Positions 45,953 to 58,200 of a stretch of DNA of 64,000 nt are shown piece after piece (within the stretch, counting starts at the first letter, position 1; every line of letters begins with the position of its first letter). Source of the stretch: Sanderia malayensis (Eukaryota; Cnidaria; Scyphozoa; Semaeostomeae; Pelagiidae). The notes beneath the pieces were generated by a model that saw only the letters and a list, made by a program, of their open reading frames with translations, did not search any database and was not told the origin of the DNA. The DNA lies in NCBI GenBank assembly GCA_013076295.1, contig RQOL01000618.1, positions 4,154,001-4,218,000 on the forward strand, given 5' to 3'. The position numbers and the translations under genes are program-made.

Positions 45953-48900
45953 CAAAATTTACGATGCCTTGTGTTTGGAAAAGCTCGGAATGGCGAAGGT
46001 TATTGGACAATTACTCTATGGTAAATTGCGTGAACGTTAAGGTTACAGTGGAATTTGTTTATAACCTATCTCCCCATATGCTTTATTTCCTGGATTAAAT
46101 GACCCCCTTCAATAAGCGCCCGGGCGTGTTGAAGAACCCGATCTTCAATACTCGTTCGTTTAGCTTTACCGTGAAACACTCATGGAAGAAAATTTCATTT
46201 CTCTATTTTATTTCACATATTTTTGCTACCGCATTTCACATCAATAAAACTCTCTAACTTCGACACGGAAAAAACTGTTTTTTGTCACCAAGTGATGACA
46301 AGAATAGAAGAATTGCATTATTTATTTAAATCACAAAATACCAATACTGAATTAACATAATAATGGATCATGCCGCGAGACAACGTCATGCGGGCATGCG
46401 CCGGCGCACTAAGTAAACTTCGCACAGGGCGCTTTATGGAGTAGATATGGTACTAATTCACGAGATGCAGTGCGACAAATCTATTCCGCAATGTCTGTGA
46501 TGAAATTTTCGGTTTTTACCAAGGCCCGTTTCAATCTGAATTGCACGATAATTATTTCTATGATTCCACGTTTTTTATCGTGCAAATCATTGAAGCGAAC
46601 GGAAAGGGATTTGGTAACGCAACTGGAAATATTGCACGGATTCATAATCACGATTTTAGACTGAATGGATAAGAAAATCCACAAAGCTCACATATTATTA
46701 AAAACGACATCAAAAGCTTTACACATCAACTTTTACACCACACATATTTCGCTACCGTTTGATCCACGATCACTAACACGAACATGATAAACATGACTTG
46801 CTAAGAAAAAATATGCTGTTTGCATTTTTACGTATTGAAAATTGTCTCTAATCAAATGCATTTCATGCAATATATTCAAATATATCTCTAACAGAAATAA
46901 GTGATAATAAACATTTCTCAAATATAATTATTCAAAGCAATTAATAAAACAGCCAGGGCTTATTTTAATGAAGGTTCTTTCAGACTGCGTTATGGTACAT
47001 TTCTTCAGCTTGGTAAATAAAAAATTCGTGAACTTGAAAAATGAAATTACAAGATTCGTCCATCATACTGATAACGAGGCAAATCTAACTCTACATCAAC
47101 TCGTCATTCCATTTTGACTTTCATCTTTCATGTTTGTAAATTCAAAACCAAGAAGGCATTGCCCCGTGTTGTCACCAGAGTATTCTTTAAAAATAATAGC
47201 TTGTTATGATTGTAAAACCAATTTGATTGTAAAGAGAACATTTCACTGCCTCTTTGCATTTTTACTTCCGATCACCTGTTTATATTTTGTTGTTGTTTAC
47301 TCTCCTTTCGGCCGTACACACTCATCTGTTGCCACCATAAACCCAGCAAAGACACAAACAACCAACATGAGGCCAACAACGACAGGAACCATCTTCAACT
47401 CACCGCGCAAGGATGTCCAAATATTCTATTCTGATTTTCCGAGGTTTTCGAGTTTGCAAACAAAGACTGATGCGATGTGAGGTATGGGAATGCAAGAGCA
47501 GTGTTTGCAGACCTGTGTACAAACGCACTGCGGCCTGTTGGAGGTAATTCGTAGCATCCCTGACTGGTGCACGTATTGTTACAGCAGTTTGATCACAAGA
47601 TAAGGACAATCTATACAGGTGATTGCTTTCATGATCGAGTTAGGTTTGGCTGCACAGTTAATCTTCATTCTTGCCAGACCATGTTGCTACGCAGCAAAGC
47701 AGGGGAGGATCAGGACAGGGAAGAGGCATAATCAAGGGGGGATACTACCCCATCGATGGGAAGCCTCTGGGATCACATCTGTTGTCAGTGAAAATATCAC
47801 CCCTATCAAAAGCTGCATTTTTCCTGGTTGTAAACATACCCTAAGACAAGTTGCCGAGCAATTTGTTGAGCAAATGATTCAAGTGCCGATTGGTTGTTTC
47901 TCTCGGCCTCTTTTCCGTACACTTGTTTTGCCTCGTTTACATTGACATTGCTAATTACCATGTAGATGGTAACCTGCTGTTGCAACGCAGCAACCACGCA
48001 GAAAGTTTGCAGTGTGGTTTGCGATTTGTACTGCTTTTCAATTTAGAGAAATTGCCGTGAAAACAAACGAAATTGCTGCTTGACCACACATCGAGACTGA
48101 TGAATGAATTCATTGGAGGACGGGAAAAGAATGGCTTGGCAAGGGCGAAATAAGCGTAAAATTTCGATTTTCAACTTTAGTTGTCGAAGAAAAGTTTTCG
48201 CTTTGTGAGCGAAGTTTTCCGTGTGGGCTGATAACCGATCGAGTCGAGCAACACGATCATCGCTTGTCTTTATCTGTCGCTTTGCTTTCAAAGAATTTCT
48301 GCCGTGTGATTATATATTGTTTGCGACCCTCTGTGCTGTGGCGAAAATGTCGGCCTGAGATGACTCTGTTTGCCGCAAACCTTCAGAGTGGAGTATTGCT
48401 TTACAGATAATTTTCCAAGCGCTGTATAATAGCATACGGCGCGGCGAAATAAACGTTTGAAACAAAGATAACTGGGAGAATTAAATTAAAATTCTCTCGC
48501 TCAGTTTGAATACCTGGAGTTTGAAATTCGCCGCTTTTTTAAAGCAAGACGCTGGAAATATTTCTGTCTGTCGCTTGACATTTCCCCCGTTCCGATAAAA
48601 GAGAATTGAGCGACGTGCGTCAACAGCGGAAATGACGTTGCAACTGAGTATCTCAGTCAGGGGGGCATGCTGGGAATCACGCTAAACTTTTTCACGTTCG
48701 CACTTAGCTTCAGAACTAAATTTACGATCATAAATTAAGTTTATTGGCTTTTTTTTCAAGTGTATTTTTCCGATATCACAAAGTATTTAATTAAATGCAA
48801 ACATTATTCGAACGACAGCGCTTGTTGTCTCGCCGAGCAACGAGGACTGTTCCCCGGAAAACATCTGCCTTATCTCGCTGTTATGCGTTCTTGCGGCAGG

Positions 48901-49064
48901 CAGTCTCCGGAACATGGAAAAGTGTATGCAAATTTGCGGAGAAGTTTCACTTTTGTCGTCGCTGAAAACATTTCGCTCTCGGCTAAATGTTGTGAATGAG
49001 AGTTCGGTGAATTTGAGAGTTGAAAATTTGACGGAAAAGACGTTCTCTTGCGAAAATTGTAAAC
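45953..49064. other. Intergenic stretch, with possible minus-strand coding at 47.3-48.0 kb
   Basis: 46085-46150 is a fragment of the GATTAAACGCCCC element family. On the minus strand, 48020-47806 has an open frame (AERNNQSALESFAQQIARQL) and 47570-47410 an open cysteine-containing stretch (QGCYELPPTGRSAFVHRSAN) with donor-like ends. I could not join them into a confident model and recognise no family. The last kilobase before 49065 is less AT-rich and probably contains the promoter of the next gene. Confidence 0.3.
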
Positions 49065-52000
49065 ATGTCTGATAAAAGTAAATTGATAATGGAAACTATC
49101 GTTTTGGTTCGCTCACGGAAGGCTAGACCCGACCTTGAGCGCATTTGCAAAACTATGCAACGGAACCATGGAGTGGAGCCTAAAGAAACTGAGAAATGGC
49201 TAGATTTATTGTGCGATAAGGGCATTGTTGCTCGAAGGCCATTCAAGGGAGCTGTCTCATACAGAATTGTCGCTGACGAGAAAACTGGATCTGGCAAATC
49301 TAATGTGAGATATTTTCGTAACGTGAGAAAGATCACCAAGGCCATATCGGCGCTTGATCCCCATGGCCTCGGCGTAAGTTTCGGCTCTATCGAGCGATAT
49401 ATCACAACACACTGGCCCCTTACTTGTTCAATTCTAAGTCTGAGGGTTCGCTTAAGATCATCTTTACGCGATGGGGTTGAAGAGGGAAGATTTACCAAGA
49501 CTTTAAATGGTTGCTATAAGCTTGGACTGTCACAATTTGGCGTGGAGGAGGTGAGGTGTTATTATTTTTCCCTGCCTCTTAGGCCCTCGTGGCCGCTGCC
49601 GTATTTCATTTTCCGTGTCGCTGCAGTAATTTTGCATTTTTAAACTTTTACAAATAATCATATTAATGTATCGTATTTTTACTCGTGTGTATTTAAATGT
49701 ACGTATCCCAACTAAAGACTTAATTTTTCTGTTTATCACATCATAAATGTGTAGCGAGAAATTGTAAACAGTAGGCCAGATCGTAGTGGACTCTTCTCTG
49801 CCAGCACGTCAGGCAAGAAGGCAAATTCTCGCCCCGGAAGAACCGTGGCTCGGTGTTTTCCCCACAACCTGACGGCTCTAAGCACACCCTCCCCGCGCGG
49901 GCACCACATAAAGTGCCATTCGCCATGGACCAAAATAAATATTTTAGCGTCATCTTGTCAACTCCGATCCCCAGGTTACCGAAGAAGAAATGCCAGAAGA
50001 GAACATTGAAGAAAATGGTGATGATCTTCTTTGTGACTACTGCCAACAAAATGCAGACAGAAATCCATTTGGTGAACCAGAGGAGCTTCTCATCTGCAAA
50101 GACTGTGGAAACAAAGGTGATTGTTCTTAACTCCTAATGCATGGAGCTGAGATGTCACATGTCAAACTCTCTTCATTGGGAAATTGAATAATGGAATCTT
50201 GATAATGGAATTCTCTATTGTACCTATAAACAATGTGCATTGAACAATCCACTACAAACCCTGAGCTGTTCCATATTGAATTGCTTCATAGTTCAGATTG
50301 CTCATGGCTCAATTATATTCACTTGAGAAAGAGTACAGTAAGACCCCACAAACAGGAAACTACTTATAAGAAACATTCAGGCTCATATTTTCAAAATAAC
50401 AATGGGAAAACAATAAGAAATCCTTGTAGACAAAAGGGTTTAACCTGAAAAATGTGTTTCTTAATTGCCGGGCCTTACTGTATTTGTTTCCTGGCGTCAA
50501 GGCTCATTATGCCAGAATTCAACTCTCTATCTGCTGTGTTTGTTTATTGGGTATCTGTAAATGAATCTGTTCCATGTTGCTTTTATGTCATTGAAGGAAG
50601 TACCACTGCTTTCATGGGAAGTTTTTCTTTTGCAGCCCATCCATCGTGCCTGAACTATTCAGCAGAACTTGTTGAGCAAATTCGTGCAGATGATTCATGG
50701 CAATGCATTGACTGCAAAGCTTGCACAATCTGTGATGGGACAAGTGACCCGGTAAGGGCCAGCTTCTGTTATCATGCTCTTGTCTCATCTTCCATTAGCC
50801 ATCCAATTAGGGCTTTGTGAATATATGTCTATTCTAGCATGATAAGATGCAATTCTTGCAACAGGCTTCACATGTCCATTATTTTCAAGGTTACCTCCAA
50901 ATGATCATAAATTAGTCGAAATATCCTAATTGCACTAGATTGTACTCTACGTGTGGGTAATTTTTCCATCAATTTCAAAAATTATAAATTTTTAGCTTTT
51001 CAAAGGGCTCTGACACACAACTTGTTACGTGACTGGTACACAACTTGTCTGTTGTCTCCGTTCATTTTTTCAAGCCATAGCAAATATGTACTGATGAAAT
51101 GGAGGCATGAAAATTGAGGCCAATATTAGCAGAATTGGGAACGCATTGGTGATTTGTTGTCTTAATTACTTTTCAGGACTCGCTGCTCTTTTGTGATGCT
51201 TGTGACAAAGGGTACCACATGAATTGTCACACACCAAAGTTGGATCAAATGCCTTCTGGTAAATGGATGTGCAACAGCTGCTCTATTAAAAGGATACCAA
51301 ATGGTCAAAATGGCAACCCGAATAACACCACTGCAAATACTCCTAATAATAATAATAATAACCCTGTCCATAATAATGCTAGTAATAGCAATGTTTATAT
51401 TATTGACGAAGAGAACAATACAATCAGAAGTGCTGGAAATGGAAGCACCCCAATTGCTATTTCGAACAACAGTCCACCCACAATGGTTCAACTGCAACGG
51501 ACATCGCAAATCAAGACAGGTTTGTGTGTCTAAATTAAGCTTGTAGAAAAACCAATCACTAGTAATAGCAGTGTTTGTTATGTTGAAAAGTTTAACAGGG
51601 AGCAGCAAGCTTGTGGAGAATTGTTTTGGTTGGGTTTATATCCTCGTGTTTTGGAGCTTTGAAACATTTGAGAACGTAGATGAAGAGTATGATCCAGAGT
51701 GATGTTTGATTAAAACTTGCAATGATGTTTGTTTTTGCTTATTACAGGTATGTCCCCTGGGTCAGGCACATCTCCTGGAGCTAATTATCAAAATCGCCAA
51801 AAATCTGAATTGATAGTCAGACCTCGTAATTCTGGCAGCTCGCAATTTCGGCAACCGATGATCACGTTGGGAGGATCAGCGCAAGCCTCACATTCGCGAC
51901 CGGCAGCCTCGACCACGCATGCAAGCGCGGGAATATTGCGTGGACAGCCAACTATTCTCAATACGACATCGTACGCTGTACCATTAGCCTCATCTTCCGT

Positions 52001-52951
52001 GAATGCGAAGGCGCAAATTCAAGGAGTTAATTCCGTGCACACTAAAAACAAATACCAACAAGGTATTTCAAATGCATAATTATGCGATGTATGCCATTAG
52101 CAGACGATCTCCTAGTCTCTTTTTGTGTCAATGGCTTTAGTCCCAAGCTACGTCATGGTGCTGTCCTGCAGCGAGGGTGATTGTTGCTTAATTCAACTCA
52201 ATTCTTTCTTAGCTAATTCTTTCATGCGTGAGGACGTACTGAGGGCGCTGCCTGCTGACGTTGCTGATTGGACAGTTTCAGACGTCCGATTCTACGTGAA
52301 ATCGCACGGCTTTCCAGGAGAAGCGAAGTTGTTTCAAGAACAGGTGACGTAATTTGCGATACTTTTCCTAGCTGGTTATATTAAGGCTTTGTTATATATG
52401 CGTGTTTTTATTTGTGACAAATTTTTAGCAACTACTCCTGCTCTGGGATCATTCGAAATTCGAAAGCCCAAGACCTAAGTATACCCACAGCGTAGTTATA
52501 ATGCTGGCAAACACATTTTAGTCGATTTTAAAACCTGTTAATTTGCTTATTATCTTGTTTTGTTTGTTTTGCTTACATTTTCTTCGAAGCCACAACATGC
52601 TAGATTAAACTGAATAATCACCGTAAGTGTAGGATCTCTTGTGTAAAAATGACTAACATTCTTAGTAGCCCCTAAGCCCCTTTCAGAAGTCCAACAATTC
52701 GATTCCCGCAACATATTGTTCGTGCTTAGAGCATGGTTTGTTATTTTAGCCAATATTTTACTGTTGTGATCATTATATTCCCATCTTTAATTTGGATTGT
52801 TTCTCTTTAGGAGGTTGATGGTAAAGCAATGCTTCTCATGTCAAGAAATGACGTATTAACAGGCTTAAGGTTGAAACTTGGGCCAGCTCTCAAGATATAC
52901 CATCTGCATATCTGCAGACTTCAATCTCGAACAACATTCATTGGCATGTGA
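49065..52951 (+). CDS. Chromatin reader: winged helix, H15, double PHD finger and SAM
   Basis: Seven exons: 49065-49550, 49975-50116, 50636-50751, 51177-51519, 51748-52062, 52213-52343 and 52811-52951; 557 residues. Residues about 5-68 are a SAMD1/KAT6-type winged helix ([20 protein letters not shown]). Residues about 83-160 are a linker-histone H15-type fold ([12 protein letters not shown]). Residues 182-283 are a double PHD finger with all zinc ligands in place (CDYC, CKDC, HPSC, CIDC; CTIC, CDAC, HMNC, CNSC). A low-complexity Asn/Ser-rich linker follows. Residues about 475-545 are a SAM domain ([31 protein letters not shown]). The first three parts match the N-terminus of KAT6/MOZ, which reads acylated H3 and CpG DNA, but no MYST acetyltransferase follows. 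The end matches SAMD1/L3MBTL-like SAM domains. It probably acts as a nuclear chromatin adaptor. Confidence 0.85.
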
Positions 52952-55232
52952 TGAATATCTGACGTAATTCTTACAAATTTGGCGGGTGGAGTTCTGACGT
53001 GTATCAACTTTGTTGTGATCGAATCAATTCTATGAGACTGATCTTTGTTATGGACTCAAATCAGATGTTCTAGTTTGTGTGGCTGTTGAATTGAATTGCT
53101 CATCACTCGAGAAACCGAACCAGTGTCAACCAATTCAATTCAAAGCGACACATTGTTCACTTCATTGTTGATTCATTGTCGGTGTTGTGAAACTAGATTT
53201 AAAGCAGTCTCTGTTGTGTCGTGATCAGCTTCACTCTGTTGACTTTGTTTTATGCACTTTATGCGTTGGTTGTAATACATGGAACATGGCTGTTCAAATG
53301 CCCTGCATTCCACAAAGGCTGAATATTAATTGAAAGGACCCATACTTCGAAGATCTACAACAGCGTTTAATTCCCAGCCTGTTTTGAGAATTCTCCTTCG
53401 TTTTTTATGATTCAATGAAGAAGGACGAAAAGCTCGCCAGTTTGACCTACTTTATCAAATGCAACAAGGTAAGGTAATAAGGGACCACACAACACTGAGG
53501 CATGCCAAGTACCTGTTTGAAACGTTTGTCAATTCCTTGGCAGTGATATCCGCGATAAAGTACTCGGAAATTATTCACAGGAGGAAACTGGACTCGAGAG
53601 AGGGGAGTATTTCAGAAAGTAAGGGGTAATTTTGTTTTTACGCCCATGTGATTTCGTAGACATTTAGTCTCTAATTTAGTTTGTCTGCCATTCTACTTCC
53701 TACGGGTTGCATCTACTTTTGCGTTATTCAAAAGTTATTTCACGTGGAACAGAAATGAATTTGGTTGATTTCCATATTGCTAGCGTTTTGCACAATTATC
53801 CAGTAATAATTAAACTTTCACAACAGAATAAATTTCTCAGGGACACATGAAAATTGACGACATTTTGAGCTAAAGCCGTTATCAAGCTGTTTAAACTTTC
53901 GTACAAGTTTGGATAGATTAATGTTTATATGCATTGTTTAATGTACTAAATTTCTTTACAACTATGTAATCGTATTATTGTTTTCTTTTTTTAAGCGAGT
54001 ATTTTAGAAAACATTCTGTTGCTGTTATTATATAATAAGCCTTATGCTAAAACCGCGAATTTATGACTTTATGCTAAGTTTGAAGTTGAAGAATTTCTTC
54101 AAAGGTGGATAGAAAAGCGATTTTTCTTTTGAAAAAGTATTTCTTTGCGCTACATTTCAGTTACAACGTTCGGCATGAATTCAAGATACATCTTCATATT
54201 TATGTTTTGCAGGGGTACGCGTCTAACTTCTGGCACGGGGTTGTGAACTAAAGATGGACCGATTTTCATGATAACTTTTTCTTTCAGATGCAACAATTTT
54301 TCGCATGATAAATAAAGGCTGGCATGCCAGTTTTTGAACAAGTGTACTTGTCATATGAAAAACCGACAAATGAGCTCAAATTCACCCTATCTGAACCAGC
54401 ATGATATAATTGTCAATGAAAGGTTTTCATTGAAAAATTGCTCGACTCAGACTCAATTACCGTATTTCCTCGATTAAACGCCCCGGGCGTTTATTAATCT
54501 CGGCACTTTTTGGGGAGGCGCCTAATCGAGGGGAGCCATTATTCGAGGGGGCGTTTATTAGAAAGTACAAGATCATAGCCTCTGTCATTCGATCCAGAAA
54601 AAGAGAAATTGATTTAGTTAGTGCCTTGCCTTTATCAAACAACAATACATTACACCAACTTACAAAAAATTCTTGTGTGGGGGGCGTTTAATCGAAGGGG
54701 ACGTTTATTTTAAAAGTTAGTAGCATACGGGGGCGTTTATTCGAGGGGGCGTTTAATCGAGGAAATACGGTACCTCCACGGGTTTTTTTGGAAAAATGAA
54801 ACTTTGGGTGGGGGGGGGTACATTCTGGAGGCTTGAAGTTATGACACGATGCGCAGGCAGCCATTGTGACGTCGTTAGGTTTCTGAGAAAAGATCGCGAG
54901 GCGAGGGAAGGGAAGAGTGGCCTAAACCGATTTCCAGCTAGTAATTGAAGATAATTAGGCAAGGAAGGATGCTATATATCGCTTTAGCAGAGCAGCCAAG
55001 AACAAGAGAAAGCATTAAGTAAGTATATATTTGTATATATAGCACTCAGGTGTTTGTTAATAACAGTGGTAGATACAAGAATTGCGAGATTTTCAAGCCA
55101 ATTCATGAACAAGATAACTACCCGGGAATGACTTGCATTTAGACAAATGTTGGCGTTTATTATTGCACCATGATTAGCTGTCATTGCATCAGAAACTGTT
55201 TTTTTCTCTAGACAACGAGGCCAGCTTTTTTA
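52952..55232. other. Intergenic stretch upstream of the TUT gene
   Basis: The first part is likely 3' UTR of the preceding gene. Apart from the element at 54460-54770 I see no gene. Non-coding first exons of the TUT gene may lie near 55000, since the start codon sits 22 bp after an acceptor-like CTCTAG. Confidence 0.4.
54460..54770. mobile_element. 311-bp inverted-repeat element with TA duplication
   Basis: CCGTATTTCCTCGATTAAAC at the left end is inverted exactly at the right end (through GCCCC), with TA on both outer sides as for Tc1/mariner insertions. Sub-terminal GGGGGCGTTTATT words occur several times inside. Related fragments occur at 40033-40529 and 46085-46150. Confidence 0.8.
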
Positions 55233-58200
55233 ATGGCGACGATGGCTGCTGCAAATAATTCTGATGCGATGGATGGGAATAACGACATCTATTCTCTTCA
55301 AAAGGTAATTTCCTCTTGAATCAAGTCATAAAGCTATTTCTCTTATCATATATCAAGCATCAGAATAAGTAGGATATGAGAAATTATATGCAAGTTGTTA
55401 ATATAAGACATGTTTTTTTTATAGGTATCAGTTGAAGAATCTATGGATGAACTAACAGAAGCTGTAGATATAAAAGAAGAAATTAAAAACTTGTTCAGGG
55501 AAAGGTCTATGAATTCAACCCCAAAGAAACCAAGTAAAGTCTGCAATAATAATCCAATGCTGGATCAAATGCTGGTTCAAATTTCAAATGACTTTGGTCT
55601 TGGTGTTAAGAATTTGAAATTGCGAAGATCAGTATTCTACAAAGTGAAAGAATCACTGATGATATCAGGTTTGATAATCGACACACAAGATTCTACTTTT
55701 AAGGAGTTCTTTATTAATTCTTTTTTATTAATTATTAAAAATTATTATTAATTATTGATAATTATTAATTCTTAAGGAGTTCTTTTTATATTTGATTATC
55801 AAAGAAATTTTATATTTGATATAACATGTTGATAGACTGACAATGTCATAGGAGCCAGGGGCACATGTCCCTGCCACCTTTTTGCTGATCATGAAGGATG
55901 TCCCTTTTATTGATAAAAAGTTGCCCCTCTTGAGATTTGAAAGTAACCATGTGTGCTGTGTCAGACCCTTTTTATTGCAGTGCCCCCTCCACTTTTTGGT
56001 ATCTTTCTATGCCCCTGTAAACCAGCATTCTGACACCAAGATGCATTTTTTCCAGATCCTGACTGCAAGCTATCAATGTTTGGTTCTTCATTGACTGGGG
56101 CTGGTTTGTTCGACTCAAACATTGATATCTGTCTTCAGAATGTAAGTAATTTGCTTTGTGTTTGCTCAACGTGATAAGTCCTGTTTACTTTGCATTTTAT
56201 ACCATTTAATTTACACCACTTTTGCTACTTATTTTTCCACAGGCAACTCCAAAGGTGATGATGGACGTATTATCACAGGTTGAAGGAAATGGTGAACAAT
56301 GCAAATGACTAACATCTTCATTTATTTATTTGTTAGCCTTCCTAAGACACTTGCTAATCACTTGCTTTTGCTTTTTTTAAATGCAGATGCCTTCACTGAT
56401 GTGAAAGACAGTTTGGAGAAGACGCCACCAAGGTTCTCTTTTACTGACAATAAAAGGTATGTTCCGTTTTAAGCCAAGGATGACCAAGTGGTTAGGTTGC
56501 TCAACTCTTTATCAAGAAGTTGTAAATTCAAGTTGCAGTCCTGATTTGTCGCAAAAAGTCCAAGGAGAGCTTTTGCCAACTCTCTGTTATTCCAGGCAGG
56601 ACAAAAGGAATTTTGGGTGCGGTCACACCGAGAGAAAGTACCAGGGTTGTACTGCTTAGATTTGTTTTGGGCTGTTTAGTGGTCCCTCTATGGGTAGCGC
56701 ATAAACTAATACCTTGTGGAGATAGTAAGCATACTTGCCAACCAATCAACCAGTCTCCATTCATTGACAAATCGACAAGTCGATATGCATTTACAATATA
56801 CTCACCATATATCGTGCATGAAACATGAGCACACATGAACTTTAACCTGAGGCATTGATTAACATGCAACTTTAAAGTGTTTGCAGTAATGGACAATACC
56901 AGGATGTATTCAAAACTCAAGGGGCTTGACGAAGATCAACTAATTTTCCACCATGTCTCTTTCCAGTGGTTTCCTGTGTACAATCAGCTGTGACACAGAA
57001 GGTGCTTTGGAATCAAGTCAGTTGGTACAAAAATACATGGCATTAGACAAGAAAGTTTTGGTTCTTGTTCATTGCTTTCGATATTGGGCAAAGGTTTGTG
57101 GGATTTTGATTTTTCAGCTCAGTTAGTCGTGAATTGCGATTTGGGACAATCTGTAATAATTAGACCATTTTAATAAACTATCATTAATTAAGGTTTATTA
57201 AATAATCATTAAATAATTAATCATTCACCATGCAAAGATTTAATCATTAATTGTTTAGTTGATTGTCTTGAGTTCTATTTGCTTTTCTATGAGCTTTTAC
57301 TTGCAATTTCATTTTATTTGTAGTTTAGTTTTTTTTATTATTTATTCAACATTGTCTTTTACTTATATCTTTACCTTGTAGGTTTGCCAGATCGACAGAA
57401 AAATTGAAGGAACATTAACACCGTACTGTTTCACTCTGATGCTTATTCATTTTCTACAGAGAAAACAATTCTTACCTATAATCACAAATGGACAAGTGAG
57501 TAAATAGATAAATATATTTTTCGGAATTTGATTTTTTCTTTGTAATTCGAAATATTGCTTATTTCAAAGACTGATGAATTGAAGAAGTCAATATAGTTTT
57601 TGATATAGGTTATTACATGTGATAAAAATAAATAGAAACGGAATACAAGGATAAAATTTAAGAATGGTTGTTTTGGGTGTTGTATTTCTAAAAACGGATT
57701 CCCTTGTCTAACCATAATTATGATGTCACAAAGAAGTGAAAGCTGTTCGTGTCTCAAAAAGTTTTTAGTGACAGAAGTTTTATCTTCCTTTCAATGTCAG
57801 GGCATCTGGCTCCCTGAAAAATAAATTTAAAATGGGAGGTGTTACTTACCGTAAATCCTCAAACAAGCCCCCACCTTCGAATAAGCCCTCCTCTGGAATA
57901 AGCCCCCATCCTGATAGTCATTTGCAGGGATATTGAGCCCATGTTTCGAGACATTGAAGTTGTTCAGTGAATGTATTGCAAATAACAGCAAGTTTAAGCC
58001 AATAACTTCATTGATTGGCTGCATCGTATAGCTTTTATTTTGCTTAATATTGAGCAATAATCAGACTAAAATTTCGTTTTTGCAAAGGTTTTACGGTAAT
58101 TTCTCCATTCCTTTAATTTTCAACTTTTTCATTGGAAATTATAACGTCATTTGGACTTCATCATTCATCTGTCTTTGAATTTATTGCCCCAAGCTTTGGT

